Shown one piece after another: positions 37,030-48,977 of a stretch of 64,000 bases of DNA. Location: contig JAJNNX010000042.1 of NCBI GenBank assembly GCA_023159155.1, positions 372,001 through 436,000 on the forward strand, read 5' to 3'. The translations under genes and the position numbers were made by a program. The notes under the pieces were generated by a model, which did not search any database, was not told the origin of the DNA, and saw nothing but the letters and a program-made list of their open reading frames with translations. The stretch's first letter is position 1; each line of letters starts with the position of its first letter. The stretch comes from Ustulina deusta (Eukaryota; Ascomycota; Sordariomycetes; Xylariales; Xylariaceae).

Positions 37030-38174
37030 ATGGAGGCCTGCGTGAGAGATGCTTTCTCTTTCGCCGCTGACAAGATGCGTCAGCGAGCTATGGTGGACCC
37101 TAAGTGGGCTCAAATCGAGCTTCATACAATTGTCGAAGCGCTGCATAAGGGGCTCCTCGTATTGCTCCCACAGAACCAAGCTCAGCTGTACGATTTCAAC
37201 TTCTGGCTGGACTTGCAAAGAAAGGCGGCTAGAATGTTTGATCTTCCGAATGGTCCGAGTTCCAAGCCAGCAGTTATCCAAGTCGATGTGCTTCCCAAGG
37301 ATGATTCTCCGGCGAACGCCACCTAGGAAACGGTGTCGTCAGGCAGATTCACCACGGAGCCTTCACAGGATCAGACACATCTCACACAAGTCGCAGCGTA
37401 AGTCAGCTAAAGCAAGCGATAGTGAAACAATACTGACTATTGAACAGCCATCAATCCTCAAAAAACACCACTAAGCAAGCGGCAACTATCAACACTGCAG
37501 ACTTTGAAGAAGAGAGACACAGCGATGTATCAGATGCCATATCTGACACATCATTCACACCACCGAAAAAGCTTGGGAAATTCGCCCAAATTGACAAAAA
37601 TGGTCGACGGCACATTGTCCTACCACGCGCACTCACAAACCACGCGCCTAAGAAGCAAAGATTCGTTAAAAAAGACAATAAGGGGCGACGGCACTTATTA
37701 CCACCACCTGGATTCCACGGCAAAGCTCCCCGACCTGTGCAAGAGCCCGAACCGGAGCCCAAAAAGCTCACCTTTGAGCGAAAGCGGGATTTCAAGAAGC
37801 CTAATGTGAAATGTGGCGGCATCTCACTTGCTGTGATACATGAGAAAGGATCACGCGCTGAAAGGGCGGGGAAGAGTCGCTCAGCTGCAAAGTAAGTAAT
37901 AATTGGATCATCTCCAATTATACCGTTTGATCCCTATGGGTTGGGTAGATGCTGACCGACGAAACCCAATAGACGCCCCGACATTCCAAACAAACCCGTG
38001 CCATTCAACCGCGAGGGCGTTCCCAAAAGACACGTGCCATCAGACAACCAACCGACGATGTCAGCAGCAAGGGACGGCAAGACTGCACACTGGGAATCGG
38101 CGTTCTTGAAGGGAGTCTTCGAGATCGAGGAAGACCTTCTGTACAGCAGTCGCTGGCCCGCCAGTACTTTTTGA
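37030..38174 (+). CDS. Hypothetical basic protein with an in-frame TAG; start uncertain
   Basis: Three exons, 37030-37397, 37448-37891 and 37973-38174, have clean GTAAGT donors and good acceptors, and together span 338 codons. The second exon holds a tandem motif: GKFAQIDKNGRRHIVLPRAL and then KKDNKGRRHLLPPPGF, likely a repeated short fold. The first exon has helical, hydrophobic character (WAQIELHTIVEALHKGLLVLLP). No family is recognised. A TAG at 37324-37326 interrupts the first exon while the frame stays open on both sides. Options: a 39-bp intron (37288-37326, GTGCTT...CTAG), a nonsense mutation, or two separate genes. The frame continues upstream of the ATG (GKQVHNLNRISIVGK), so an upstream coding exon is likely. 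The third exon also has a longer open frame that would end near 38350. Confidence 0.5.
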
Positions 38175-39713
38175 GGAGGAGAAGATTGGCAAAACCTGAG
38201 ATTCAGGTAGCTCTGCCATTGCGATTCTGTTCGTCTGTTTACGACACAGAACTGCAGCACTCCGCCGCTACTGTCAAAAGTAGCGCGCCGTCAAGTCCGG
38301 GTAGTGGACTGCTCGCGGCTCTTCCTCGATCTGCGCGGTCCGAACTGTAACACTCATTTCCATTTACGAGATGCTCGATAAAGCGATGATTCACGGGCGT
38401 TTTCTTTTCTTTCTCATGTTGGGGTTTGTATTAGGGATGAAGGCGTTTGGGAAGGGAATTAATTTGGGGGTTTCTGGGACGGGAGTCCAGGGGTATACAG
38501 AGTATCTCAAGGATAAAGATGCCGAAGCATGGAAACGGCTCGGGTGTTTCTAATCGGGAGTTTCTGGTTGGAAATTCAGAGATACTGCGAGGGCATTGGT
38601 AATATAGCGGTTTTTGTTTGAGGGGTTTACATAATGGTAATAATGCATATACTTGTCATAAAATGCCTCTTTTGTGAAGTGTATCTCTATGTTGTGAGCT
38701 AATACTGACCGTTCGTGTTAAGTTCCCAGTTACGAGGTTCTCCAAAACTGGTGGAGAGCACTCAATCCATAGATCTCCAATGCGGAATCTAATGCAGTCT
38801 AGCCTTGATACGGAGACATGAAAGATCGCAGTGACTGGCGGGGTTAGAGTGACTGCACGTCGACACATGGGTGGTAAGAAATATCCCAGGAAAACGTCAC
38901 CCCTCTATATTCGCGGTTACGATTTTCTAGACTATATGGCTAATATTATTGCTCCTAGACCTATCGCCTATTTATATAGTTTTCCTTTAGTTTACTCTGC
39001 ATACTGTTGTTTATTTAGTTAGCCTAGCTTATCAACAAAACAAAGGAATTGTTACGATAGCTGTTCAAGAGATCACTGAAGCGAAAGATATCTAAGGACA
39101 AGAACTTGTTTTCTAGAATACTTTTTCCCCAGTTGAAAAAAGGCAGAATGTCGCCAATCCAGGCCATACAACAGCTCCCTGGGTCGAGGAGTCTTCTATG
39201 AGGCAAGGGACATCTGGTCTATCCACTATTTTCTGTGCTAGTGATCTCACCCTTATTGTGAGACATGTTCACGACCAACAAAATCATTTGATCAGAACCT
39301 CGATAGTAACATAACAATTAAAGAGCTCCCAAAAGTTAGCTCGCGACAACCGGTTAAGCTATGTGGGATCTCAGTTAGTGTGGGTAGGCTAAAAGGCGTG
39401 AGAGATTGGACTCGAAAGAGATGGCTAATACGGGTTAATTGATTATGTGGTTTTATAGTTATTTTACATGCTGTGTTCTAGTTAGATCTTAACTGAAACT
39501 AAACGTATTGAATGATATACCGTGGCCGCCTTGCGTCGTATTAGCAGACTGAATTTCTATCTGTCTAATCTGTTATAGATATTTCAACATTACTAGATAC
39601 ATGTATACACCTAACTTTTATAGACACATCATTGATGAGCTGGGGTAGGGTAGGTATTTACAAGGAGCCATGGAGTTTGGTGCCATGGCTCGGGGTGCAT
39701 TCTGTTCGACAGT
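38175..39713. other. Intergenic, AT-rich
   Basis: From about 38880 to 39620 the sequence is AT-rich with many TA steps and stops on all frames, as in decayed or RIP-affected DNA. A 60-residue frame at 38371-38553 has one hydrophobic stretch but no other support. Confidence 0.45.
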
Positions 39714-40651
39714 TTATTCCGCTTGCTTAGCGCTATCTTGTGACGATGAATAAAAGAGAGGTGGTTCACCCCTTTGTGCCCGCCACTTATTAGTTGATTG
39801 ACAAAGTTCCCAGCACCCAGCAATAATCCATCCCCAGGAAGATCGAGCAAACACTTCTGTTACTTCCCAGCTGTAAGAGTCCCATGAATTACCCCAAACA
39901 AGAAGCCCGGCATCCGTATGGTCTCTGAAACCTCCCAGAGCATGACAAAGGTCATCCTCATCCAAGCGCTCCATCCCATGACGGAGCAGGTTGTCTCGCA
40001 TTTGAGGTATCGGAAGGAGGTCGAACCAGGGGTGGTGCAACGTACGACGTTGTAGATTAGTCGGTCGGAGCGCTATAGGCAATGTACCAACCTCTAAGTT
40101 TACACTAGACGGCCATGGTCCTGCGGCACAGAAATGAGAGATAGCTTCGTCCGCAAGCTGGCTAGATGTAATGCCAAGGACTCCCGCGTTCGCCATTAAT
40201 GCTCCCATCAAGTTGAACTGGACTAGACTAGGTAGCAAGGCGGGCCTCGGCGCTTGTACCAACCAATTGTGGTACAGGAAGTCCTTGAAAGCGCGGATGA
40301 GAGGGTTGGTTTCCCAAGAATAGGGGTCATAAGATTCTATAGCCTCCCAAATCCTGCTAAAATCCACCTCTGGCGCTGAGGTGGCCTGGGTACGCCTTAA
40401 CGTGAGGGGTAGATCTGTTTGGATGACATTTGCCTGATTGGAGCCGTCTGTGGAGACCTTCGCCTCGTTCCGGCGACGGGATCCTGCGGGAGTTAGGTAT
40501 AGTGTTCTGTATCAATGATCGCATACTTACGGCAGGCCCTCTGGTTGATCCGATTCTGATATCTTCTCCTTTCATGAGGGTTAGCTATACCCTGCCAAAC
40601 ATCCTCCCGAGACCAATGGATGTGTAGTGGGTACTTTGAAGGTTGGGGCAT
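39714..40651 (-). CDS. bZIP-like protein with DUF3425 domain
   Basis: Two exons, 40651-40531 and 40483-39714, around a 47-bp intron give 296 residues. The first exon plus junction encode ERRRYQNRINQRACRSRRR, which matches the basic DNA-contact region N-x3-QR-x2-R of fungal bZIP factors. No clear leucine heptads follow; a Gln/Thr-rich linker goes into DUF3425 (residues ~95-280) with blocks FKDFLYHNWLVQ and WGWIIAGCWELC. This pairing is common in Pezizomycotina putative regulators. It is expected to be nuclear, with unknown targets. Missing zipper heptads may mean that DUF3425 provides dimerisation, or that DNA binding is weakened. Confidence 0.8.
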
Positions 40652-41736
40652 GACTATTGAGATGAAAAATCTCGGATAGAACTGGTTATTACATACGATC
40701 CGACTCTGTATGCTGTCGTGTTTCGGAGATGTTGGGAAGCGAGCTATCCATGCAAATGGATGACATGTGCAGTTTATCTAGGCCGTCGCCATGCAGAGCT
40801 GCACACTGAGGTTCGCTGATTTGACAGACCGCCGGCGCTAAGACGGAGATAGACACGGCATTACAAACCAACTCAGGGGCTATATATGGGCCTTCCCTCT
40901 CTGGCTAGTCCACCTACGTGTGCCGTCAAGAATCTCTACATGTAGACTACCAATTTCTAATCCAAATCAAGTAGGCATGGTTCAGTACTGGAGAGTTAAG
41001 TGCGTAGGGATGTACAGGCAGATTGACACTAAGTATTAACTCCAAAGGCAACTTTTCTATAGCCATCGAGGCCCTTTATAACGCTTTATATATTATTACA
41101 AACCAGTTCAGGTATATAGTTGTCGACATAAACAAAGTGTAGAGAAGCTGAAAGCTGTAAAGGAGTCGGGCACTTTCAAAGAGTACTCGTACAGTATATA
41201 GGAGTGTAGTACATGTAGGGATTTTTGATGGCACATGTAGGTGGGCTACTCTACAACTGGCTCCGCCTTGCAGGGCTGCTTGTATGCACATGTCATCAAC
41301 CTGCATTAGCCGGTCCACTGGTGATGCAGTTCACCCTGGAGATTTCTGCTGCTATTTACTTGGTAAGATCATATGTCCGTTAACCCCGCCAAGCTATCTC
41401 AGCGTCTTTCTGTCACTTTGAGTGAAGTCGAAAAGTAAAAACTAATAGAATACGGTTAGACAATTCAAATGACTACCAGTGTATCGAATCATGCGCTCAA
41501 ACGGTGCCTGTGGCATGTTTTCTGACCGCAGCAGGACACGGATAGTCCGGTGGAGGTATTGGCAGGAGAATCTGAAAGTAGTCCTCTAGTTATACATTTC
41601 AAAACTATAAATCAGTTGCAATCCTCACCAGTTCCTTCTCCTGTTTAACCTCTTGATTCACTCAGAACCTTCCTCTATTAGCCAGCCTCATCTTTTGCAA
41701 CCTTTCCACGCTCTCGCCACCAGTTCAGTTATCATC
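40652..41736. other. Intergenic between divergent DUF3425 and reductase genes
   Basis: Shared upstream region of a putative regulator and a reductase. AT-rich 41040-41130. The reductase frame is open 28 codons upstream of the chosen ATG. No other feature. Confidence 0.45.
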
Positions 41737-42885
41737 ATGTCCTTTTTGCAAGCCGCTCCGGAGCCGTCGACCGAGCTCGGTCGATATCGCGTCCTTTGCC
41801 CGACCGCGGGTATCCGCGTGTCTCCTTTATGCCTTGGCGCTATGTCGATCGGGAGTGCCTGGAATAGCTTCATGGGCAGTATGAACAAAGAGCAGTCGTT
41901 CGAGCTGCTTGATGCGTTTTTCCAAAAGGGAGGCAATTTTATCGACACGGCAAGCAACTATCAAGACGAAGAATCCGAGCGCTGGCTTGGTGAGTGGATG
42001 GCTTCTCGTAAGAATCGGGATCAAGTCGTCTTAGCTACCAAGTTCACTACCGACTACAAGTCGTATGAATACGGCAAGGGCAAAATAGTCAACGCCTGTG
42101 GTAACCACAAGAGGAACTTACACATGTCCCTACGCGACTCCCTTTCCAAGTTACAGACCGACTACATTGACATTCTATATCTGCACTGGTGGGACTGGAC
42201 CACCTCTATCGAGGAAGTCATGGATGCCCTCCACCTTGTGGTCCAGCAAGGAAAAGTCCTGTATCTCGGTATTTCCGATACGCCTGCGTGGATTGTCAGT
42301 GCTGCCAACACTTACGCCCGAGCGCACGGCAAAACCCCGTTCTCCATCTACCAAGGCCGTTGGAACTTGATGCGTCGGGACTTTGAGCGTGACATCATCC
42401 CCATGGCTCGACACTTTGGCATGGCTCTTGCACCTTGGGACGTCCTCGGCCAAGGCAAGTTTCAAACCCCCAAGGAGGTCGAAGAGAGGAAGAAAAGAGG
42501 CGAGACGCTCCGAACCTTTTACGGCCCGGATCAAACTGAGCAGGAAATTAAAGTTAGCGCTGCGCTCGCTGCAGTCGCCGAGGAACATGGCATCGAATCC
42601 GTCACAGCAATCGCGCTAGCATACGTTCTAGCCAAGTACCCATACATCTACCCGATCGTCGGAGGACGTAAAGTCAACCATCTCGAAGACAACATCCAGT
42701 CACTCAGCATCAAGTTGACCGAAAAGCAGATCGAGTATCTGGAGTCCGTCACACCTTTCGATTTAGGGTTCCCAGGTAATCTTATTGGACCAGAGGTGGG
42801 AGAGTCGGGCAAATGCCCACCCTTCGCGGCTTCTGCGGGTCAACTGGCTATTGTTCGAAACGCTCAACCGATTCAGCGTGCTTAA
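41737..42885 (+). CDS. Aldo-keto reductase, norsolorinic acid reductase / aryl-alcohol dehydrogenase type
   Basis: An intronless gene of 382 residues from the ATG at 41737 ([20 protein letters not shown]). This start is preferred over the in-frame ATG at 41653 because relatives begin here. The fold shows [11 protein letters not shown], then [21 protein letters not shown] with the catalytic Asp and Tyr, VVLATKF with the catalytic Lys, and YLHWWDW with the His. [17 protein letters not shown] sequence ([14 protein letters not shown]) near the end binds NADP. Members reduce aromatic or polyketide aldehydes and ketones. The enzyme AflF/NorB in aflatoxin biosynthesis belongs here, but no polyketide genes are in this window, so general aldehyde detoxification is as likely. 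It is divergent from a DUF3425 regulator. Confidence 0.88.
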   Translation: MSFLQAAPEPSTELGRYRVLCPTAGIRVSPLCLGAMSIGSAWNSFMGSMNKEQSFELLDAFFQKGGNFIDTASNYQDEESERWLGEWMASRKNRDQVVLATKFTTDYKSYEYGKGKIVNACGNHKRNLHMSLRDSLSKLQTDYIDILYLHWWDWTTSIEEVMDALHLVVQQGKVLYLGISDTPAWIVSAANTYARAHGKTPFSIYQGRWNLMRRDFERDIIPMARHFGMALAPWDVLGQGKFQTPKEVEERKKRGETLRTFYGPDQTEQEIKVSAALAAVAEEHGIESVTAIALAYVLAKYPYIYPIVGGRKVNHLEDNIQSLSIKLTEKQIEYLESVTPFDLGFPGNLIGPEVGESGKCPPFAASAGQLAIVRNAQPIQRA

Positions 42886-44145
42886 TGGAAGCCTTTCTTA
42901 TGCAGCTACCGTCAGTCCGTCATGAAACCGCGAGACAAATAACATTCTGTGCCGAGGTAGAGTGTGTTCAGGTGCAAGTGGCGAAAAAGGGGGTTACACG
43001 GCCACTTTGTGGCTGTGTAGGTCTGATACCAATAGCTTGGTCATTCTCTCTGTTAGAACATCGCCATTCACTGTTTTTAGCTAGTCTTTCACTATGAATT
43101 GAATTGCGTTACAGTACGATCATCTAATTCCCCAATTAAAAAGCCACGTACTTGCACTAGGAAGTGTAGTCTATCTCCTGGTATAAGGATAAGGTGAGGA
43201 CCCCTATATCCTTAAGTCTTCTCACACTGTCCATTTCAGTAAGCGTTGCCAAAGTAGAATAAATTTGCTACTGCCTGAGTGACGCCGTCTGCTTTATTGG
43301 CCTTGGGACTGCCCTTGCGAAAGACAACTGCCAACCTGAGAGTCATGCTATCAGGTTATATACTTCAGGCTGAACACCGATATAGCGGTGGCGGCCGCAC
43401 GTGCTACATTTTCTCCTCCATTGAAACCCTGCTCATCAAACGGTTAGGTGTACACGAAGAGCTGCTGCAGTAGCTCAAGATGTCACAGGCCTCGTGCGTT
43501 TGTAGAATCTGCACACGAACAATGTGTCATAGCTAGAATGTCGCATGGCGGTCCGAGTTGATGGTGACGGACGCGGTTGGAGCTAGGTCCAACATGGAAG
43601 GTCGATGGCCCTGGACCTGTTCGCCAAGCCAGCTCCCGTGTCCTTGACTAGGGTGTGCCTTCGGCACTCGGGAATGCTATCAATGTGCCCTGACGCTGCG
43701 TGGCAGATCTGACGGTATTGTTCTAGGGAGTTCAGCAGATTCTGTAGACGTCAAATCAGGAAATATTCCGTAATCTCATTGACGGAATCTTTGGATCGCG
43801 CGATAGTGACTACTTCTTCGCTGTTGCTATCGATGTCATTTCGATTCTAGATGCGACTCGGACGATAGTAAGAGTCCCTCATTCCTCAATTCATTCTACG
43901 TATGCCATGAAAGCCTCACAAAACGACCGGACGTTGTGATCGCTTCCCAAGATGAAGGACGAACAAGCAGCATGTCAGCAGTCTAGTAGATGACACTTCG
44001 GCGTTGGCAATATGCTCAGATATGTTAGTGAGCAGAGGCAAGTGGGAAAGGTGAAACCTGGTATATGTTCGTTGACGTGACTGACCAAAGACGGTATCAT
44101 TTGCCTCCTCCAGTCCTTCTCTATTCTCAAAGATGAGTTCTAATA
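42886..44145. other. Intergenic, reductase to esterase-ankyrin gene (3'-to-3')
   Basis: Carries copy 1 of the flanking repeat (43446-43551). The remainder shows only short frames without domain character. Confidence 0.45.
43446..43551. repeat. Diverged ~105-bp repeat, copy 1
   Basis: Matches copy 2 at 50333-50438 in the same orientation. The core TCACAGGCCTCGTGCGT and CTGCACACGAACAATGTGTC are identical in both. Most differences are T for C or A for G. On the minus strand both read HIVRVQILQTHEACDI, but this copy has stops just upstream. Confidence 0.85.
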
Positions 44146-47100
44146 TTAAACGTGCTTATGGGCCCTTAAAAGCGCTAGTATTGCAGATTTGCGTTGAGCG
44201 TTGACGGAATCATCAAACCTGAAATTCTTCCACTTCCTCCCTGATACATATGAAGGGGGTATGGCCGGCATTTTCCTTGTTACAAGCAGATATTCAACGA
44301 CATCCAGATGTCCATTCAGCGCCGCCAATGAAACGACGGTATTTCCAAAGTTTGTACGAATATCGGCAACGGCACCGGACTCGAGCAGAAATTTACACAA
44401 TTCTAGGTTCCCGTTTAGCGCGGCCATATGTAGAGAAGTGCGCCCAAGGTTATCTGGCGCCTCTAGCCTCGCGCCGTGCTGGAGAAGGAGTTTCGCAGTA
44501 TATTGAGATCCCACGATGCTCGCTAGGTGTAGCGGTGTTGTGGGCTGCTGGGAGAGAAGCGTCTCTGCCAGTCCGGGATTGGGATCTGCGCCATGCTTCA
44601 ATAGGCAAAGGCACGTTTCCGAGTTGTCATTCTCAACGGCCCTATGTAAAGCGGTGCGCTTCTCAGTATCTTTGCCCTCGATATCGGCGCCTCCCTGAAG
44701 GAGGGCTTCGACTGTCTTCGGCCCGCCAGACCAAGCTGCCGTACCTAGGAGCGTTAGGCTGCCCTCTCGCGCCGTCGCGTTAGGATTCGCGCCTCGCTTC
44801 ATCAAGGTCTCGCAGAGTTCAAAATTATCGCGCGAGGCTGCGCGAAATAGTGGCGTACGAGACACCTTGTCTTGGCTGTCTACGGCTGCACCGTGATCGA
44901 GCAGAAAAACAACGGCTTCTGAATGGTTGGAGTATGCGAGCTCTCCCAGCTGAGTAGCTTCGTCGCCGTCGCTCGCGTTGGGTTCTGCGCCCGCTGCGAG
45001 CAGGAGTTTGGCGATCTTGAACTTTCCAACTTCGCAGGAGCGAAAAAGGGGCGTCCGGTTTGCATCGTTTAACGCGTCAATGTATTGGAGCTCCAACTCG
45101 TTTCCTTCCTCATCGGGCTCCAATAAGGCTCTGATCACCTCCTCACACCCTGCAGCGCATGCTAAGTGCAAGATGTTGTTGCCTCTGTCGTCCACTACGC
45201 CCCAATCAGCGCCTCTGTCGAGCAACAAAAGAGCTAAACCTTCGTGCTTGGACAGGACTGCCTGGCAGAGGGGCGTGCAACCAAAGTTGTCTTGAACGTC
45301 TAGATCGGCTCCGTGCATCATGAGGAATTTTGCACCAACATCTAGGTTCAAATGAGCGGCGATATGGAGTGGAGTGCGCCCGTCGGCATCGACGGCTATC
45401 AAGAGAGTCTGATCATGAACCAACTTGTCTAATGCATCAACGTCTTGTGATTTCAGAGCTTTCACAAGAGCGGAGTCTTGAGTGCCAGGGTTCGGGTCGA
45501 TCCATATATTAGATTCCAGTTGCTTTCCGTACCATATGAGTTGGCGCCTCTGGCATGGCTTCGCACACTCTAAACATGACTTCGAGTCCTTTTGGCACGC
45601 CTGACAGACGCGATGGTCTAGAGGACAGTTGGGACACTGGTAGAAGAAGTCGGCCGACCCTATGTCCGCTTCGCACCTTGAGCACTTGACTTGAGCGAGC
45701 TTGTCAGATTCATCACCCTCGGTGCTGCTGACCTCTAGGTCGTCACTATGCACATCCTCTGCTGGGACAATAATCTTGAACTCATGCTTGGGATGACATG
45801 CGAGTTTGCTCTCGAAGCACTCAGGACAATAGTCCCAGTCAGGGCAGTCGAGACAGTGGTAATCCAGACCCAAGACTTCTTCGTCACAGCCGTCACAGAC
45901 ACGAGCTGGTTTATGAGGGCGTTTGGTGCTCTCAAGAGGACGGAAGCTCGGATCCGCGATTTCCTCGTTACGGCCACCAAGTGTGCAAAGCGCTTGACCC
46001 GAAGTGATACTTTTTGGTGGGGTGACCAAGTCGGACGGCTGTGAAGGAGGAGAGGGACAGTCACCCTTATTGTCAGACTGCAGACCCACCTTCTCCGGCT
46101 CCTGCATCGTTGCTGCACTTCGCAGTTCTTGCATACTGGCGTGATGCGCCAGCTCTGGACGTGTTACGGATGGCTGACCAAAACCAGGCTGGCTTGGTGG
46201 TGGAGTGACCAGCGTCGGCGGTTGTAGGAGACCAAAGGGATCGTTTCGACTGCTCGGTTCTAGGCTCATGTGCTCAAACTCCTGCAACGCTGCTGCGCTT
46301 CGCAATTGCTGCATACTAGCGTGGTGCGACAACCCAGGACGACCGACGGATAGTTGTTGGCCAAGACTAGGCTGGCTTGGTGGTGGAGTAACTAACGTCG
46401 GCAGTTGTGGGCGAGTAGTGGGATCATCTAGATCGCTCGGCCCTTGATCTATCTGCTCAAACTCCTGCATCATTTCTGCGCTTCGAAGCTGTTGTGAACT
46501 GTCATGAGGCGATTGTCTAGTGCCGTACGATGGATGGTGTTGGTTGTACAGGTTTGCATCTGAAGGTATATAACCCCGAATCGGATTGAAGCGATCCCTA
46601 TAACCAGCAAGTTGTGGTAAAGCACGCTCCCCGAAAGCTTGCGAAGGCGAATCACGACTGTCCATGAATACTGAACGTGGGGCGTACGATCTATCGTAGT
46701 TTTGGGGCTCGGGTGAATCCTGTAATTCACGTTGGGCCTGTTGCTCATCAAATCGAGCAGGAACATAATTACCTGCTCCGGTGGCCTCAACCGCATCCTC
46801 TGGATACCCAACCGAATTTCGAAAGTCGTTAGTACCCTGCGTATTCTGCTCTGGTGTAGGTGGATAGGTCATGCTTCCAGGAAATTGGGCTCGATTAAAG
46901 TCTGCGTATGCGCCCCGAAAAGGAGTGCGGTTCATATTTGACGCTGTATCCCGCTGTCCCGGCAGCGGCGTATCCGTTGAATAGGCTGACGAATCCTGAT
47001 AAGGTAGATCCTTAGCATACTGGTCAGCTGGATTTCGTTCAAAATGTCGTCGACGGTACTCTTCTTGCTGTGTCTCCCGAAGATCATGGCTTTCAGGAGC

Positions 47101-48977
47101 ACGTGAAAACCACGAAGGTTGACCCCCATACGAGATAGCGCTCCTTTCTCCTGGTTGCGGCGCATGTATTGACGGAGACACCGAAGAGTGGCCAGATGAG
47201 CCTGTAGCTGATCGGCGAGGGTTGATTCGCTCAACATGACTTTGACGGTACTGTTCCTGCTGGGTATCCCAATAATCTTGGCTGTCGGAAGCACGTGATT
47301 GGGATCTTCCCAAAGGTATGGCTTCTGCCTGAGAACACATTATGTTAGCCAACGGGATATATTAACGGAAGTCACCATTGACTGATAGTTAAGGGCTACT
47401 ACTCACCCAATTGTGCCCGTGAGCGTTGTCATTACGCTGCTCTCTCGAAATTTGCGCCGTGGGAATGAGAGCTCGGGAGATTGCCGCTCTCACGTTCGAA
47501 AAAATGGTTTTGTTCTTCTTCAATTTGGCGATGCTAGAGTGGTCAGCGTCGGCTAGGATACGTTTCTCCTTTGGCCAATACTGGTGGGCAGACCAAGGAT
47601 TCAATATCACAGTCGATTCGCCTGAGCGAGTCCATTTCTGTTTGGCCTCCTAAACACCCATGTTAATGTAGGCAGATCTGGTATGTGTGAAGAGGTTTGC
47701 CTTACATCAAAAGCCACAGTCTTAGTCGGCCTAGTTTCGTAACATGTTAGAATGTCGATGTCCTGCGCAGTTCTGGAGAATCCTTCATTTAATGACTTCA
47801 GTGTCTCGGATTCTGGACGGAGTTCCTCAACCAGTTGCTCAGGGGGGGCATTCTTCACGACATTCTGCAACGCTGTTACATCCATTCCGCGATGAGGCGC
47901 TGCTAGAAAGATAATGCATCTTACGGGTAGGCGAGAGCTAACGCTAAAGCTCAATGTGTTAGAACTCGATTCAACACAATATGTGGCGCAAAAACATACA
48001 CGTTTCTCTCTCTCGCAATTATCATAGCCTATAGCCTCAAGTAAGCTTCGATCGTAGTACAGGGGCAGGGCTCTTATCTTACCTTTTTGATGATCATACA
48101 CCCAAGGCTGTGTCCTATAAAGATAATGGGACTATAGTCAAATTAGCATCAAACAACATCAGATTTGAGACGACGCAACTACCGTTGTTCGCACTATAGT
48201 GGTCAGCAGATGGTGCAAACTGATCTTCACGTAGAGACCAAACTCACCTTCGAATCCTCACGCATGTTGATTAGATTTTCATAGAAAGTGTCGCTCAAGT
48301 CTGACATCCTGACGATGGACATGTTGGGTCCAACGAGAGGAGTGTTGTAGCCATATGTCAAGACCCGGGCGTTGGGTGCGAACTTGTAAACATCATCTGC
48401 GTAGGTAAAAGCATGTGGTGTTAGTATCTATATTGTTACTTTCTGTAATTATCCAAGGCGTAGCCCCGCTAAAACGTTGGAAAAAGGGAGATTTCTAGAA
48501 ATCAAAGAACTGGAAACATTGACGACATATTTAAATACGTACCACGAAGCCACATGTTCTCCTCTGAATGAGCCCAAGATCCAAATGCATGTCCAGCAAG
48601 GCCTGTGATAGCGATGATACTGCAAACTTATTACTTTCTTGAGTCCGTCGATGGATACTCGAAACTTACTCTGCTGCAATGATCGTGCCTGCAGGTGGGC
48701 AATAAAGAGGAGTCCAGTGCTCGAAATCTTTGTCGATGCTCACGTCCTTCGGCTTGCCACGGGTGAACTTCGGTCCTTCATCAGGTCGATCTGGGTGCGG
48801 CCGATATAGGAGAGTCGCAGTCAATTCATTACCGCCCGAGGCGTCGGGACAGAGAGAGTCAACAGATATCCTATCACGGTCTTCGTACTCAAAGAAATCA
48901 ACGAGTTCTTCTTTCGTGGTGCCTATCGGGATCTCTGTTACTCTCCAGGTGAGAGCCTTAGGTTTCGAGACTGACAT
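44146..48977 (-). CDS. Serine esterase - ZZ finger - ankyrin repeat protein, frameshifted
   Basis: Nine exons: 48977-48670, 48619-48543, 48397-48248, 48193-48183, 48131-48083, 48028-48000, 47943-47706, 47649-47407, 47328-44146, about 1428 codons. The N-terminal part is an alpha/beta hydrolase of the PGAP1/SesB-like kind often found on fungal NLRs: IIAITGLAGHAFGSWAHSEE, the nucleophile elbow FIGHSLGC (GxSxG) and FLAAPHRGMD. Next comes a Pro/Gln-rich linker with internal repeats, a ZZ-type zinc finger (~842-890, CDGCDEEVLGLDYHCLDC), a second Cys-rich zinc segment, then some ten ankyrin repeats (~1010-1420). No NACHT or NB-ARC is present. Exon 3 has one surplus T at 48361-48363, so VLTYGYN reads out of frame; the summed exons exceed a multiple of three by one. 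Either a real lesion or a base-call error. Likely a self-contained sensor-effector of allorecognition. Confidence 0.82.
45990..46550. repeat. Tandem coding repeat (~183 bp unit) in the linker
   Basis: Roughly three units encode LRSAAxMQEFE...LVTPPPSQP...HHASMQ. The DNA block GGCTGGCTTGGTGGTGGAGT recurs about 183 bp apart (46188 and 46371), so the unit is ~61 codons and keeps frame. Confidence 0.75.

Noticed and set aside
38371..38553. 60-residue frame with a hydrophobic stretch
   Set aside because: GT-rich leader-like composition, no splice or domain support.
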